Numbered from the stretch's first letter, positions 26,371 to 36,434 are shown. The stretch is DNA of 64,000 bases from Fibrella aestuarina BUZ 2 (GCF_000331105.1 NC_020054.1:6523815-6587814); one strand, 5' to 3'. Numbers and translations are program-made. Notes: generated by a model not told the origin, from the letters alone.

Positions 26371-26449
26371 AAGGGAGGAAGGAGGATGGAAAAAGTAGGA
26401 AGGGGCTTTCGCAACGACTTTCCTTCTTTCTCCTGTCTCCCTTCTCCTT
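26371..26449. repeat. Purine/pyrimidine-armed inverted repeat between rpoA and rplQ
   Basis: The left arm has GGGAGGA, AGGAGGA, TGGAAAA, AGTAGGA in 7-nt steps. The right arm has CTTTCCT, TCTTTCT, CCTGTCT, CCCTTCT. Pairing is imperfect but extends over about 32 nt around CTTTCGCAACGA. It fills the entire spacer between two co-transcribed ribosomal genes. Confidence 0.6.
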
Positions 26450-26455
26450 GATGTT

Positions 26456-27445
26456 TTAGTCTTCGTCTAAGCGGTACTTAGCTACGTCCATGCCGAACGT
26501 CAGGCCCTTATCGGCTACCAGTTGCTCCAGTTCCGTGAGCGACTTCTTACCGAAGTTGCGGAACTTCATCATGTCGGAAATCTCCAACCGAACCAAATCG
26601 CCCAGCGTCCGTACTTCAGCCGATTTCAGGCAGTTGTAGGCCCGAACCGACAGATCGAGATCCGATAGCGACGTCTTCAGCAGTTTCCGCATGTGCAGCA
26701 TCTCTTCGTCGACAACGCTGTCTTCTTCCGGTTTCACCGTGTCGAAGGTCATTGTCTGATCAGAGAACAACATGAAGTGCTGAATCAGGATGTAAGCGGC
26801 TCCTTTCAAAGCCTCTTCCGGGTGCACTGAACCGTCCGTTTCGATGTCGAGCACCAACTTTTCATAGTCGGTTTTCTGCTCAACCCGCGTGTTTTCAACG
26901 GCGAACTTCACATTCTTGATCGGCGTGTAAACCGCGTCGATCGGGATGTGGCCAAATGGCAGTTCGTTGGCACGGGGTTCATCGGCAGGAACGTACCCAC
27001 GACCTTTTTCAACGAAGATTTCCATCTCCAGATCGCGTGTATCGTCAATGTGGCAAATCACCAGTTCAGGGTTCAATACCTCAAACGAAGCCGAAGCTTT
27101 TGAGATATCGCCAGCCTTCAGCACGGACTTACCTTTAATATTGACCGTAATCTTGTTATCAACAACGTCGTTGATCTTCTTGAACCGAACCATTTTCAGG
27201 TTCAGGATGATTTCCGTTACGTCTTCAACAACACCTTCAATCGAAGAGAACTCGTGCAAAACGCCCGGAAACTTTACGCTCGTAATAGCATAACCTTCCA
27301 GCGACGATAACAGGATGCGACGAAGCGCATTGCCAATCGTTACGCCGTAACCCTTTTCGAGAGGCTTGAACTCAAATACACCGTGAAAGTCGTCGGCTTT
27401 TTCCATTACGACTTTATCGGGCATTTGGAAAGCTAATATTGACAT
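26456..27445 (-). CDS. rpoA: RNA polymerase alpha subunit
   Basis: 329 aa, normal length. The N-terminal domain has [32 protein letters not shown] for dimerisation and beta-subunit contact. The C-terminal domain has the two HhH-like motifs, [20 protein letters not shown] and [18 protein letters not shown], for UP-element and activator contact. It sits between rpsD and rplQ, the standard alpha-operon order. A weak inverted repeat of GCAGTTGG/CCAACTGC lies in the rpsD-rpoA spacer (27480-27531). Confidence 0.98.
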   Translation of the reverse strand: MSILAFQMPDKVVMEKADDFHGVFEFKPLEKGYGVTIGNALRRILLSSLEGYAITSVKFPGVLHEFSSIEGVVEDVTEIILNLKMVRFKKINDVVDNKITVNIKGKSVLKAGDISKASASFEVLNPELVICHIDDTRDLEMEIFVEKGRGYVPADEPRANELPFGHIPIDAVYTPIKNVKFAVENTRVEQKTDYEKLVLDIETDGSVHPEEALKGAAYILIQHFMLFSDQTMTFDTVKPEEDSVVDEEMLHMRKLLKTSLSDLDLSVRAYNCLKSAEVRTLGDLVRLEISDMMKFRNFGKKSLTELEQLVADKGLTFGMDVAKYRLDED

Positions 27446-27539
27446 ACGTTTTCGTGGTTAACAGCCTAAAATTAAGTATGCAGTTGGCATCGACTGCGGG
27501 CCAGCAGGCTGCATTTGCCAGCACCAACTGCTCACTGGA

Positions 27540-28145
27540 TTACTTCGAGTACAATTCAACGACGAGCTGCTCGTTGACGTTCTCAGGGATCTGATCGCGC
27601 TCGGGGTAGCTGATAAACGTACCGGCGAGTTGCTGCTGATCCCACTCCAGCCAGTTGTAACGCTTCGCGTTGCGGCCGGCCAGGCTAGTTGTAACGGCTT
27701 CCAGTGACTTTGATTTCTCACGAACGCCGATGATCTGACCGGGTTTCAGTGAGTATGAAGCGATGTTGACCACTTCACCGTCGACAGTGATGTGCTTGTG
27801 CGACACCAACTGACGGGCCGCCCGGCGCGTAGGCGCAATGCCGAGGCGGTATACGGTGTTATCGAGGCGGGCTTCGCACAGTTTCAGCAGGTTCTCACCC
27901 GTGATCCCTTCACGCACCGCAGCGCGGTGGAACAGCCCCCGGAACTGACGCTCCAGAATACCGTAGATGTATTTTACTTTTTGTTTCGCCTGAAGCTGCT
28001 CAGCATATTCTGAGGTCTTGCGCTTCCGGCCACGACCGTGCATACCCGGTGCGTAGTTTTTCTTTTGTAAGGCTTTCGACGGGCCAAGGATAGGCTCACC
28101 GAACTTACGTGATATCTTAGCCTTCGGGCCAATATAACGTGCCAT
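27540..28145 (-). CDS. rpsD: Ribosomal protein uS4
   Basis: 201 aa from the ATG at 28145 ([19 protein letters not shown]); a longer frame 13 codons upstream is not conserved. It is a primary 16S rRNA binder. The S4 RNA-binding motif is visible at [28 protein letters not shown]. The N-terminus lacks the four-Cys zinc site found in some lineages. Between this gene and rpsK is a 177-nt spacer with a weak inverted repeat (AGTTTCTAGTTTGG on the left, AAACTGCAAACTA on the right, about 28250-28318). Confidence 0.97.
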   Translation of the reverse strand: MARYIGPKAKISRKFGEPILGPSKALQKKNYAPGMHGRGRKRKTSEYAEQLQAKQKVKYIYGILERQFRGLFHRAAVREGITGENLLKLCEARLDNTVYRLGIAPTRRAARQLVSHKHITVDGEVVNIASYSLKPGQIIGVREKSKSLEAVTTSLAGRNAKRYNWLEWDQQQLAGTFISYPERDQIPENVNEQLVVELYSK

Positions 28146-28322
28146 TATCTGGAATGAATAAGGTTTGACAATGATCGGACACAACTCAATGTCGCCCGAC
28201 CGTATTCATTGCTTCGGCAACTTATAGTTACTGTTAGCAATTGTAAGTCTATAGTTTCTAGTTTGGGCTTCAGCCATTTTGGCTCGGCTAAAAGCGGTAA
28301 ACAAAAAACTGCAAACTAATTA

Positions 28323-28718
28323 TTAGACGCGACGACGCTTCGGAGGACGGCAACCGTTGTGGGGCAGCGGCGTGATGTCGCGGATCGTTGTTACTTCGAT
28401 ACCCGTGTTCTGAATGGTACGAATAGCTGACTCACGACCAGCACCGGGGCCTTTTACGAACACTTCTGCTTTACGCATGCCGAGTTCGTGGGCAACCTGA
28501 GCACAGTTCTGAGCGGCCGTTTGGGCAGCATACGGCGTGTTCTTTTTAGAACCCCGGAAACCCATCTTACCAGCCGATGCCCATGAGATCACCTGACCGT
28601 TCATGTTGGTGATCGAAATAATGATGTTGTTGAACGTGGCCCGGATGTGAACCTGACCAACCGACTCCACAACGACGACCCGCTTCTTAGCTTTGTCTTT
28701 ACGTTTTGCTTGTGCCAT
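28323..28718 (-). CDS. rpsK: Ribosomal protein uS11
   Basis: 131 aa. Conserved segments are [39 protein letters not shown] and the C-terminal [17 protein letters not shown]. It forms the platform of the small subunit near the mRNA exit, close to the anti-Shine-Dalgarno region. Gene order rpsM-rpsK-rpsD is standard. The spacers on both sides are unusually long for this operon and hold inverted repeats. Confidence 0.98.
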   Translation of the reverse strand: MAQAKRKDKAKKRVVVVESVGQVHIRATFNNIIISITNMNGQVISWASAGKMGFRGSKKNTPYAAQTAAQNCAQVAHELGMRKAEVFVKGPGAGRESAIRTIQNTGIEVTTIRDITPLPHNGCRPPKRRRV

Positions 28719-28732
28719 TTGCTTAGATAATC

Positions 28733-28843
28733 GTCATTACAATCAAGCAGTCATCTGTTGTCATTGATAGTCATTTGTCGAAAGCACGATACTATACGAT
28801 AAATGACTACTTACTGACCATAAATGACGTTTCAACTAATGAC
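28733..28843. repeat. Inverted repeat between rpsM and rpsK built on GTCAT/ATGAC
   Basis: Left arm 28733-28780 contains four GTCAT copies. Right arm 28797-28843 contains the complementary ATGAC copies. They match over most of 47 nt with scattered mismatches and a 16-nt loop. It occupies nearly the complete 132-nt spacer between two ribosomal genes. Confidence 0.7.
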
Positions 28844-28850
28844 CGTTGAC

Positions 28851-29228
28851 TTATTTCGTTGCTTTCTTCTTGTTGGCAACCGTCTTACGCTTCCCTTTCC
28901 GGGTCCGTGAGTTGTTCTTGGTTTTCTGACCACGAACCGGCAGACCTTTCCGGTGACGCAGACCCCGGTAGCAACCGATGTCCATCAACCGTTTGATGTT
29001 GAGCTGCACCTCAGACTTCAATGCACCTTCAACTTTAAACTCTTCGCTGATAATGTTACGGACGGCGTTCGACTCTTCGTCATTCCATTCAGCTACTTTC
29101 TTATTCGCGTCAACACCAGCTTTAGTCAGGATCGTCACGGCTGCACTCCGGCCAATGCCGAAGATGTAAGTCAATGAGATCGCGCCACGCTTTTTGTCGG
29201 GAATATCAACACCTGCGATACGTGCCAT
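28851..29228 (-). CDS. rpsM: Ribosomal protein uS13
   Basis: 125 aa. [26 protein letters not shown] and the C-terminal [24 protein letters not shown] are diagnostic. It lies in the small-subunit head, contacting the P-site tRNA and the B1 bridges. It follows rpmJ by 6 nt, so translation is likely coupled. Confidence 0.98.
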   Translation of the reverse strand: MARIAGVDIPDKKRGAISLTYIFGIGRSAAVTILTKAGVDANKKVAEWNDEESNAVRNIISEEFKVEGALKSEVQLNIKRLMDIGCYRGLRHRKGLPVRGQKTKNNSRTRKGKRKTVANKKKATK

Positions 29229-29234
29229 GTGTGC

Positions 29235-29351
29235 TTAACCTTGTCTTTGTTTGTAACGGGGATTCTTTTTGTTGATCACGTACAGCTTCCCTTTCCGACG
29301 GATCACGATGCAGTCTTCACTGCGCTTCTTGATGGATGCTTTAACCTTCAT
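29235..29351 (-). CDS. rpmJ: Ribosomal protein bL36, zinc-free type
   Basis: 38 aa encoded between infA and rpsM. Read on the minus strand from the ATG at 29351, it begins [20 protein letters not shown] and ends NPRYKQRQG, a clear bL36. Of the four zinc ligands in Cys-type bL36 (Cys11, Cys14, Cys27, His32) only the central Cys remains, so this copy should not bind zinc. This is a short gene easily missed by length filters. Confidence 0.95.
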   Translation of the reverse strand: MKVKASIKKRSEDCIVIRRKGKLYVINKKNPRYKQRQG

Positions 29352-29461
29352 GGTTTGAATTTGAGTCTACTTTCCAAAATTCACTGTTAAACGTCGACAC
29401 GCTCTAAGCTTGCGCCAATAAGCCCGGCGACGTTGACCGATGAACTTTAAACCGTAAACGT

Positions 29462-29680
29462 CTATTTGTACCGGTACACAATCCGCGCCTTACTCAAATC
29501 GTAAGGCGACATCTCCAACTTTACACGGTCACCAGGCAAAATCTTGATGTAGTTCATCCGCATCTTGCCCGAAATGTGTGCAATCACTTCATGCTTGTTG
29601 GCCAGTTCAACCCGAAACATTGCGTTTGACAAAGCTTCGAGAATTACGCCATCCTGCTCAATCGAATTCTGTTTTGCCAT
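29462..29680 (-). CDS. infA: Translation initiation factor IF-1
   Basis: 72 aa, the normal length. It is an OB-fold protein that occupies the ribosomal A site during initiation. The conserved [39 protein letters not shown] and [12 protein letters not shown] segments are all present. It is placed between map and rpmJ as in other bacteria. The 110-nt spacer to rpmJ holds an AACGTCG/CGACGTT pair. Confidence 0.98.
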   Translation of the reverse strand: MAKQNSIEQDGVILEALSNAMFRVELANKHEVIAHISGKMRMNYIKILPGDRVKLEMSPYDLSKARIVYRYK

Positions 29681-29687
29681 ATAGCTG

Positions 29688-30518
29688 TTAAGCCGCTACT
29701 GCGGCACTCAACTCGATTTCCATGTTGGTTCCCGCCGTAACCGCTTCGATGTATTCGAACGTGGTTAGTATGTCGGCCTTCCCCCGGCGCACGGCCACCG
29801 TATGCTCAAAATGAGCCGATGGCTTCCGATCCATTGTCCGGATCGTCCAGCCATCTTTCTCCTGGACCACGCTTTTCTTACCAAAGTTGATCATTGGCTC
29901 GATGGCAATGACCATACCTGACTTGAGCTTGACACCCTGACCACGCTTTCCATAGTTCGGCACTTGTGGTTCCTCGTGAAGGGTTTCGCCCACCCCGTGA
30001 CCCACCAATTCGCGAACGACGGTGTACCCGTGATGCTCGGCATAACTCTGTACGGCGTAACCGACATCACCAATCCGGTTGCCGTCGATCGCTTTTTCAA
30101 TACCCTTGTAGAGCGACTCTTTCGTCCGAAGCAGCAACTTGCGAACACCCAGACTCACCTCACCTACCGGGTACGTATAAGCACTGTCGGCATGGAACCC
30201 GTGCTGGAAAACCCCACAGTCGACCGAAATGATGTCACCATCTTTCAACTCATACTGACTTGGAAAGCCATGCACGACAACGTCATTTACGGAGATACAC
30301 AACGCACCAGGAAAGCGAGTAGGCGTACCGTTATTAAAATTCAGGAACGAGGGAATGCCGCCATTATCCTTGATGAACGTCTGGGCAACCGTATCCAGTT
30401 CCTTCGTAGTAATACCAGGACGGATCAGCTTGGCAACCTCGGCGTGTGTCTTTCCTAACAACTGACCGTTCTGCCGGATGATCTCGATTTCTTCGTCGCT
30501 GCGTAAGGTAATCGTCAT
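29688..30518 (-). CDS. map: Methionine aminopeptidase, type I
   Basis: 276 aa. It removes the initiator Met from nascent proteins. The pita-bread metal ligands are visible: Asp in [12 protein letters not shown] and [11 protein letters not shown], His in [21 protein letters not shown], and Glu in AIEPM. The late FEHTVAV segment is typical. It is 4 nt downstream of secY and 7 nt upstream of infA, the usual spc-operon tail. Confidence 0.97.
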   Translation of the reverse strand: MTITLRSDEEIEIIRQNGQLLGKTHAEVAKLIRPGITTKELDTVAQTFIKDNGGIPSFLNFNNGTPTRFPGALCISVNDVVVHGFPSQYELKDGDIISVDCGVFQHGFHADSAYTYPVGEVSLGVRKLLLRTKESLYKGIEKAIDGNRIGDVGYAVQSYAEHHGYTVVRELVGHGVGETLHEEPQVPNYGKRGQGVKLKSGMVIAIEPMINFGKKSVVQEKDGWTIRTMDRKPSAHFEHTVAVRRGKADILTTFEYIEAVTAGTNMEIELSAAVAA

Positions 30519-30522
30519 TGTT

Positions 30523-31836
30523 TTAAACAGTCACGCCTTCTGTGCGGCCTTTAACCCGACCCGACTGCATCAGACCTTCGTAACGACGCATCAGCAGATA
30601 GCTTTCAATCTGTTGCAACGTATCCAACACCACACCCACCATAATCAGCAGCGACGTACCCCCGAAGAAGGAAGCAAATGCTGACGTCATACCAAGCTGG
30701 CTAGCAAACGAGGGCAGAATAGCCACAACCGCCAGCATAACCGCACCGGGTAACGTGATATGATCGAGCACCGTACCGATGTATTCAGACGTAGCAAGAC
30801 CCGGTTTAACGCCCGGAATAAACCCACCACTCCGTTTCATATCATCGGAGATCTGCGTCGGGTTTACCGAGATAGCCGTGTAGAAGAACGTAAAGACGAT
30901 AATTAAGAAGGCGAACAGCAGGTTGTAGGGCCACGACGTGTAATCCTGAAACAAGCTATTCAATGTGGCCATCGTTTCGCTCTTCTCAGCCCCCATCTGG
31001 AAGACAAAGCCAGGAATGAACATCAACGCCTGCGCGAAGATGATCGGCATTACACCGGCAGCGTTCAGCTTGAGTGGTAAGTATTGCCGTTGACCACCGA
31101 CAACTTTATTACCGACAACCTGCTTGGCGTATTGAATCGGAATCCGGCGTACAGCCTGTGTTAACAAGACGGCACCCATGATCACGAAAAACAGCGCCAC
31201 CATTTCTAGGAAGAAAATGAAGATTGACGACGTACCCCGTGATTGCGCTTCACCAATGATTGCACCCGGGAGACGCGATACGATCCCGATCATGATGATC
31301 ATGGAAATACCGTTACCGATGCCTTTATCCGTGATACGCTCGCCCAACCACATGCAGAAGATGGTACCGGCCGTGAGCACAAACACCGAAGAAATGGTGA
31401 AGAGCGTACGGTCGATTAACAAGGCTTCAGCAGGGATGGTCGTCCGAATGTATGTTATGGCCTGAACAGCCGTTACGGCAATCGTGAGCACCCGAGTGAT
31501 CTGGTTCAGCTTTTTACGACCTGATTCGCCTTCCTTCTGCATTTTCTGGAAATACGGAAGCGCCAGCGTCAGAAGCTGAATGGCGATCGATGCCGAGATA
31601 TACGGCATGATACCCAACGCAAAAATCGATGCCTTGCTGAAGGCACCGCCAACAAAAGCGTCTAGCAGGCCTAATAGTCCGTTCGTCTGTACATTCAGTC
31701 GCGACGGATCGGCACCAGGGAGCACAATATGCGTACCCAGCCGGAAGACCGTTATAAACAAAAGAGTGTTGAGGATACGTGTCCTCAACTCCTCAATTGA
31801 AAAGATATTCTTAATAGTCTCGATGAAACGGTTCAT
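30523..31836 (-). CDS. secY: Protein translocase subunit SecY
   Basis: 437 aa with ten predicted membrane helices. It is the channel of the Sec translocon in the inner membrane, working with SecE/G and SecA. Recognisable parts are the start RTRILNTLLFITVFRLGTHIVLPG, the plug/TM2 region FSKASIFALGIMPYISASI, and the cytosolic loop GVKPGLATSEYIG needed for SecA and ribosome contact. It follows rplO by 26 nt in the spc order. Confidence 0.98.
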   Translation of the reverse strand: MNRFIETIKNIFSIEELRTRILNTLLFITVFRLGTHIVLPGADPSRLNVQTNGLLGLLDAFVGGAFSKASIFALGIMPYISASIAIQLLTLALPYFQKMQKEGESGRKKLNQITRVLTIAVTAVQAITYIRTTIPAEALLIDRTLFTISSVFVLTAGTIFCMWLGERITDKGIGNGISMIIMIGIVSRLPGAIIGEAQSRGTSSIFIFFLEMVALFFVIMGAVLLTQAVRRIPIQYAKQVVGNKVVGGQRQYLPLKLNAAGVMPIIFAQALMFIPGFVFQMGAEKSETMATLNSLFQDYTSWPYNLLFAFLIIVFTFFYTAISVNPTQISDDMKRSGGFIPGVKPGLATSEYIGTVLDHITLPGAVMLAVVAILPSFASQLGMTSAFASFFGGTSLLIMVGVVLDTLQQIESYLLMRRYEGLMQSGRVKGRTEGVTV

Positions 31837-31862
31837 ACAACTTGTACGCGGCTACCGATAGG

Positions 31863-32342
31863 TTAGTTCGAGGCTTCTTCTTTTTTGGCTACTTGCTCAA
31901 TGACCGTTACGGTCCCGCCTGCTTTTTCAATAGCTTCTTTCGCAGCTACCGAGAAGGCGTGGGCCGTTACGTTAAGAGCAGTCGTTACCTCACCACGGCT
32001 CAATACTTTGATGAGGTCATTCTTGCCAGCGAAACCATGTTCGCGCAGGAATGCGAAGTCAATAACGGTTGCATTAGCATCCGTAGCCAATGCCTGAAGC
32101 ACATCAAGGTTGATAGGCTTGTATTCAACACGCGTCGGGTTTTTGAAGCCAAACTTAGGCACACGACGCTGAAGGGGCATCTGACCACCTTCAAAGTTCA
32201 ATTTGCGGCTGTAGCCAGAGCGTGATTGAGCACCTTTGTGGCCACGAGTTGAGGTTCCGCCTTTTCCGGAACCTTGACCGCGACCGACTCGCTTGCGCTC
32301 TTTAACTGACCCTTTTGCCGGCGTTAGATTACTGAGATTCAT
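31863..32342 (-). CDS. rplO: Ribosomal protein uL15
   Basis: 159 aa. The Gly/Arg-rich N-terminus (VGRGQGSGKGGTSTRGHKGAQSRSG) and RRVPKFGF are typical. It is a late-assembly protein of the large subunit. It sits between rpmD and secY. The C-terminus is slightly extended with Lys/Glu. Confidence 0.98.
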   Translation of the reverse strand: MNLSNLTPAKGSVKERKRVGRGQGSGKGGTSTRGHKGAQSRSGYSRKLNFEGGQMPLQRRVPKFGFKNPTRVEYKPINLDVLQALATDANATVIDFAFLREHGFAGKNDLIKVLSRGEVTTALNVTAHAFSVAAKEAIEKAGGTVTVIEQVAKKEEASN

Positions 32343-32357
32343 TGTCAGTTATGAAAT

Positions 32358-32537
32358 TTAAATTTCTTCAACAACAACCAGGTGTTCCACTTTGCGGATG
32401 ACACCAGCAATCGACGGATTGTATTCCAGCTCGATGCTCCGGTTGATCTTGCCCAGACCCAGTGACTGGATCGCCAGTTTCTGCGTCTTAGGGCGTTTGA
32501 TGGTACTACGTACCTGAGTGATGCGTACCCGTGCCAT
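32358..32537 (-). CDS. rpmD: Ribosomal protein uL30
   Basis: 59 aa encoded on the minus strand between rpsE and rplO. It starts MARVRITQVRSTIKRPKTQK and continues SLGLGKINRSIE, ending HLVVVEEI; this is the short bacterial uL30. It is one of the small genes of the spc block that length filters can drop. Spacing is 12 nt from rpsE and 15 nt to rplO. Confidence 0.96.
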   Translation of the reverse strand: MARVRITQVRSTIKRPKTQKLAIQSLGLGKINRSIELEYNPSIAGVIRKVEHLVVVEEI

Positions 32538-32549
32538 GTTTCGTCTTGA

Positions 32550-33065
32550 TTAACCGTTGAACACTTTCTTCAATGAAACCTGACGCTGGAAGGCAACCTG
32601 GTGAGGCAGACGCATCTTGATCAGTGCGTCGATCGTTGCTTTCACCACGTTGTGCGGGTTCGACGAGCCTTTCGACTTCGCCAATACGTCGTGGATACCG
32701 GCGCTCTCCAGAACGGCGCGCATAGCACCACCTGCAATTACACCCGTACCGGGGGCTGCCGGCTTAACCAGTACGAACCCACCGCCAAAGCGGCCTTCCA
32801 TCTCGTGGGGTACTGTACGCTTCAGCAGAGGCACCTGAAACAGGTTCTTCTTCGCGTCTTCAACACCCTTCGTGATTGCGTCCGTTACTTCGTTGGCTTT
32901 GCCCAGACCGTAACCAACCACGCCGTTGCCATCACCTACTACGACAATCGCCGCGAAGCTGAAGCGACGACCACCTTTTACTACCTTGGCTACCCGGTTG
33001 ATCGCTACTACGCGTTCTTTCAGGTCAGCCTCGTTTACTTTTGAAGGTCTTACGTTCGATACCAT
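32550..33065 (-). CDS. rpsE: Ribosomal protein uS5
   Basis: 171 aa from the ATG at 33065 ([20 protein letters not shown]). An upstream ATG at 33098 would overlap rplR and is rejected. The S5 double-stranded RNA-binding domain ([25 protein letters not shown]) and C-terminal domain ([15 protein letters not shown]) are intact. It helps decoding fidelity at the mRNA entry. Confidence 0.97.
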   Translation of the reverse strand: MVSNVRPSKVNEADLKERVVAINRVAKVVKGGRRFSFAAIVVVGDGNGVVGYGLGKANEVTDAITKGVEDAKKNLFQVPLLKRTVPHEMEGRFGGGFVLVKPAAPGTGVIAGGAMRAVLESAGIHDVLAKSKGSSNPHNVVKATIDALIKMRLPHQVAFQRQVSLKKVFNG

Positions 33066-33069
33066 TCTG

Positions 33070-33420
33070 TTAGAAATTGAGGCCACCCTCCCGGGCACCG
33101 TCGGCTAAAGCTTTCACTTTGCCGTGATACAAATAGCCGTTCCGGTCGAAAACCACCGACTGTACATTTTGAGCAGCAGCTTTTTCGGCGAGCCGCTGAC
33201 CCACTTTCTTCGCCGTGTCAACGGTGAAACCACTCACCTCTGTCTTCAACTCTGCGGATGAAGCCGATACTAGCGTCCGGCCAGCTTCATCATCGATGAT
33301 TTGAGCGTAGATCGCCTTGTTTGAGCGAAATACAGTGAGACGGGGGCGGGTTGGCGTGCCGGATACTTTTGCCCGGATGCCAAACTTAATCCGCTGACGT
33401 CTTTCTTGTTTAGTTGCCAT
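33070..33420 (-). CDS. rplR: Ribosomal protein uL18
   Basis: 116 aa from the ATG at 33420 ([19 protein letters not shown]). Conserved [20 protein letters not shown] and C-terminal [24 protein letters not shown] confirm it. It binds 5S rRNA in the central protuberance. The longer in-frame start nine codons upstream would run almost to rplF and is not conserved. Confidence 0.97.
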   Translation of the reverse strand: MATKQERRQRIKFGIRAKVSGTPTRPRLTVFRSNKAIYAQIIDDEAGRTLVSASSAELKTEVSGFTVDTAKKVGQRLAEKAAAQNVQSVVFDRNGYLYHGKVKALADGAREGGLNF

Positions 33421-33450
33421 GTTATTTGATACCGACCAAATGGGCACCGA

Positions 33451-34008
33451 TTACTTCTTACTTGCTGATTTACCCGCTTTCCGGCGAACAACTTCACCCA
33501 CAAACCGGATACCTTTCCCTTTGTAAGGCTCAACTTTGCGCAGTGAACGGATTTTGGCCGCCACATCGCCCAGCAGTTGCTTGTCGCTACCTTCCAGGGA
33601 CACTTTAGGGTTCTGCCCTTTTTCGGTCAGGGTCGTCACTTTAATCTCCGAGGGAATAGCCAGGAAGATGTTGTGTGAATAACCGAGGTTCAGTTCCAGA
33701 ATGTTGTTATTCACGGATGCTTTGTAACCAACCCCGATAATTTCGAGGTCAAGTTTAAAGCCAGTGCTAACGCCCGTCACCATGTTGTTGACCAGCGCGC
33801 GGTACAAGCCATGCATGGCTTTGTGGCGCTTCTGATCAGTGGGGCGGGTTACCTTCACCTGCGTACCGTCCAGCGATACGGTGATATCCCGGTCGATAGG
33901 CTGCGAGAGGCTACCTTTAGGGCCTTTCACCGTGACCACGTTATCAGCATCTACTGACAGCGTTACGGCTGAAGGCAGTTCAATTACTTTATTACCTACG
34001 CGTGACAT
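33451..34008 (-). CDS. rplF: Ribosomal protein uL6
   Basis: 185 aa with the two duplicated L6 domains: SRVGNKVIELPSAVTL in the first and VEPYKGKGIRFVGEVVRRKAGK in the second. It lies near the factor-binding centre of the large subunit. Order rpsH-rplF-rplR-rpsE is conserved. Confidence 0.98.
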   Translation of the reverse strand: MSRVGNKVIELPSAVTLSVDADNVVTVKGPKGSLSQPIDRDITVSLDGTQVKVTRPTDQKRHKAMHGLYRALVNNMVTGVSTGFKLDLEIIGVGYKASVNNNILELNLGYSHNIFLAIPSEIKVTTLTEKGQNPKVSLEGSDKQLLGDVAAKIRSLRKVEPYKGKGIRFVGEVVRRKAGKSASKK

Positions 34009-34023
34009 AGTGCTCTTTCGATC

Positions 34024-34422
34024 TTAATAAACGTAACACAACACCTCACCGCCTACGTTGAGCGTCCGCGCTTCTTTGTCGGTCATTACGCCTTTCGACG
34101 TAGAGACGATCGCAACACCAAGGCCATTCAGGATGCGGGGCATCGAGGTGGCACCGGTGTACTGACGCAGACCTGGGCGGCTTACCCGTTGCAGATCAAC
34201 AATAGCTGGCTGCTTCGTGGTCGGGTTGTATTTCAACGCAATCTTGATGGTACCTTGAGGACCCGTCTCATCGAACTTGTAGTTCTGAATGAAACCTTTG
34301 TCGAAAAGCACCTTCGTGATTTCTTTTTTGATATTGGATGCAGGGATCTCAACCACCCGGTGCTTGGCACGGATGGCGTTTCTGACGCGGGTCAAAAAGT
34401 CTGCAATCGGATCTGTATTCAT
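34024..34422 (-). CDS. rpsH: Ribosomal protein uS8
   Basis: 132 aa. [27 protein letters not shown] and the C-terminal [26 protein letters not shown] are diagnostic. uS8 is a core 16S binder and, in E. coli, the spc-operon repressor. Here a -7 box lies in the 77-nt spacer upstream, so rpsH may start its own transcript. Confidence 0.98.
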   Translation of the reverse strand: MNTDPIADFLTRVRNAIRAKHRVVEIPASNIKKEITKVLFDKGFIQNYKFDETGPQGTIKIALKYNPTTKQPAIVDLQRVSRPGLRQYTGATSMPRILNGLGVAIVSTSKGVMTDKEARTLNVGGEVLCYVY

Positions 34423-34466
34423 TTCTGCAAGGAGTTACTTGCTTGCCTGTTTTCGAAAAAGGCTTG

Positions 34467-34474
34467 CAAAAGTA
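34467..34474 (-). promoter_or_regulatory. Internal -7 box TACTTTTG between rpsN and rpsH
   Basis: The minus strand reads TACTTTTGCAAG, identical in its first nine bases to the boxes upstream of rplC, about 45 nt before rpsH. The -33 TTG is not obvious. It suggests a secondary promoter within the ribosomal supercluster. Confidence 0.45.
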
Positions 34475-34499
34475 CGGAAACTGTTTGAGAAATAAAACC

Positions 34500-34769
34500 T
34501 TACCAGCTTGCCTTCGTTACACCCGGAATCTTACCTGCGCTGGCCATCTCGCGGAAGGTTACGCGCGAGATACCGAACTTACGCATGTAGCCACGAGGAC
34601 GGCCAGTCAGTTTGCAACGGTTGTGCAACCGTACCGGCGAGGCATTACGCGGCAATTTGTCTAAGCCAACATAATCGCCTGCGGCCTTCAGAGCAGTCCG
34701 CTTTGCTGCGTATTTAGCAACCAGAGCCTGGCGCTTACGCTCTCTGGCTTTGAGTGATTCTTTTGCCAT
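34500..34769 (-). CDS. rpsN: Ribosomal protein uS14, zinc-free long form
   Basis: 89 aa, the long form. It ends [27 protein letters not shown] and lacks the CxxC pairs of the 61-aa zinc form. It binds in the small-subunit head and is required for late assembly. Confidence 0.97.
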   Translation of the reverse strand: MAKESLKARERKRQALVAKYAAKRTALKAAGDYVGLDKLPRNASPVRLHNRCKLTGRPRGYMRKFGISRVTFREMASAGKIPGVTKASW

Positions 34770-34778
34770 GGTTCGTTT

Positions 34779-35339
34779 TTATTTTTTGCTGCTGTCGGCA
34801 AACGGAAGACCCAGACCGCGCAGCAATTCGATGCTTTCAGCATCAGTATTAGCCGTTGTCACAAACGTGATATCCATACCTGAGATACGAGCCACTTTAT
34901 CGATGCTGATCTCGGGGAAGATAATTTGCTCTTTCACACCGAAGGTATAGTTACCCCGGCCGTCAAAGCCTTTGTCGCTGATGCCTTTGAAATCGCGAAC
35001 GCGGGGCAGCGCCACCGAGGTCAGACGATCCAGGAACTCATACATCCGGTCACCGCGCAACGTTACTTTCGCACCGATCGGCATACCTTCACGGAGCTTA
35101 AAGTTTGATACGGCTTTCTTAGCAATCGTGGCAACGGCCCGCTGACCCGTGATGGTCGTCAGTTCGTCAACGCCAACGTCAACCAGTTTCTTGTCAGCGA
35201 CGGCGGCACCGATGCCTTTGTTTACAACGATTTTGGTAAGCCGGGGAACCTGCATCGCCGATTTGTAGGCGAACTTCTCCTTCAGCTTATCGACAACCTC
35301 GTTTGCGTATTTCTCTTTCAATCGTGGCGTGCTTGCCAT
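34779..35339 (-). CDS. rplE: Ribosomal protein uL5
   Basis: 186 aa. [40 protein letters not shown] and [18 protein letters not shown] are typical. It binds 5S rRNA and the P-site tRNA elbow. Nine bases separate it from rpsN. Confidence 0.98.
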   Translation of the reverse strand: MASTPRLKEKYANEVVDKLKEKFAYKSAMQVPRLTKIVVNKGIGAAVADKKLVDVGVDELTTITGQRAVATIAKKAVSNFKLREGMPIGAKVTLRGDRMYEFLDRLTSVALPRVRDFKGISDKGFDGRGNYTFGVKEQIIFPEISIDKVARISGMDITFVTTANTDAESIELLRGLGLPFADSSKK

Positions 35340-35381
35340 GTCTTTGTCCGTTTAATGTGTTTGGTCGAACACAACTGGGCG

Positions 35382-35723
35382 TTAGATGAGGTTGTTGGTC
35401 TTCTTAGAGAAGCGCTGCAACTTACCTTTATCGTTCAGGCGACGACCCGTGCGGGTAGGCTCGCCAGTAGCCGGATCAACCAGCATCAGGTTGCTGATGT
35501 GAATCGTGCCCTCTTCTTTCCGCAGTTCACCCTGGGGTGTCTGTGCCGTCGGCTTGATGTGTTTCGTGATCATGTTCACGCCTTCCACCTTAGCCCGGTC
35601 TTTGTCGCGGAGCACTTCTTTCACTACGCCCCGCTGGCCTTTGTGGTTCCCAGAAATCACAACAACGGTGTCACCCGACTTGATGTGGAATTTGTGAGGA
35701 ACAACTACTTTTTTCTTTTCCAT
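35382..35723 (-). CDS. rplX: Ribosomal protein uL24
   Basis: 113 aa. The KOW motif is clear in KSGDTVVVISGNHKGQRGVV. It is an early-assembly initiator of the large subunit next to the exit tunnel. It lies between rplN and rplE as usual. Confidence 0.98.
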   Translation of the reverse strand: MEKKKVVVPHKFHIKSGDTVVVISGNHKGQRGVVKEVLRDKDRAKVEGVNMITKHIKPTAQTPQGELRKEEGTIHISNLMLVDPATGEPTRTGRRLNDKGKLQRFSKKTNNLI

Positions 35724-35738
35724 CTTGTATCGTCTGGT

Positions 35739-36107
35739 TTAGATAACCTCCGGGGCCAGCGAAACGATCTTCATGAACTGCTTCTCGCGAAGTTCGCGAG
35801 CTACAGGGCCGAAGATGCGCGTACCGCGCGGTTCATCGTTGTTGTTGAGCAACACGGCTGCGTTGTCTTCAAAGCGGATATATGAACCGTCTTTCCGACG
35901 TACTTCCTTCTTTGTCCGAACGACAACGGCTTTCGATACCGTGCCTTTCTTCATGTTGCTTGAGGGGATGGCTGCTTTCACCGTCACGACAATCTTGTCG
36001 CCCAGCGATGCATAACGTTTGCCTGTACCGCCCAGCACCCGGATCACCAGCACTTCTTTCGCACCGCTGTTGTCCGCAACACCTAATCTTGATTCCTGCT
36101 GTACCAT
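35739..36107 (-). CDS. rplN: Ribosomal protein uL14
   Basis: 122 aa. [38 protein letters not shown] and the C-terminal [12 protein letters not shown] identify it. It forms intersubunit bridge B8. It is 6 nt downstream of rpsQ. Confidence 0.98.
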   Translation of the reverse strand: MVQQESRLGVADNSGAKEVLVIRVLGGTGKRYASLGDKIVVTVKAAIPSSNMKKGTVSKAVVVRTKKEVRRKDGSYIRFEDNAAVLLNNNDEPRGTRIFGPVARELREKQFMKIVSLAPEVI

Positions 36108-36113
36108 GGCTCG

Positions 36114-36434
36114 TTACTTCGCTTTTTCGATGATTTCAACTAACCGCCAACGCTTATTCTTGCTCAACGGGCGGGTCTCCATGATCCGAACCGTGTCGCC
36201 GATACCGCACTCGTTGTTCTCGTCATGTGCCGTGAACTTCGTGGTGCTGGTCATAAATTTACCATACTTGGTGTGCTTCTCTTTCCGGTCAACGGCAACG
36301 GTGATGGTCTTCTGCATTTTATTGCTCGTTACCTTTCCGATCCGCTCTTTCCGGGCACCCCGCTGAGCGGTAGTCTGCTCAACTGCTGCCGCCTTTTCTG
36401 CCTGCGGCTGGGTTTGCTCTTGTTGTGATTCCAT
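36114..36434 (-). CDS. rpsQ: Ribosomal protein uS17 with N-terminal extension
   Basis: 106 aa against about 84 in E. coli. The core ([22 protein letters not shown] to [14 protein letters not shown]) is normal. The first 28 residues are a Gln/Glu/Ala-rich tail ([20 protein letters not shown]) with no recognisable fold. No other in-frame ATG lies between this start and the core, so the tail is probably real. The core binds 16S helix 11. Confidence 0.95.
   Translation of the reverse strand: MESQQEQTQPQAEKAAAVEQTTAQRGARKERIGKVTSNKMQKTITVAVDRKEKHTKYGKFMTSTTKFTAHDENNECGIGDTVRIMETRPLSKNKRWRLVEIIEKAK

Noticed and set aside
27480..27531. GCAGTTGG/CCAACTGC pair between rpsD and rpoA as a further family member
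   Set aside because: Only eight bases pair cleanly and no 7-nt register is visible, so it is left as a note rather than a feature.
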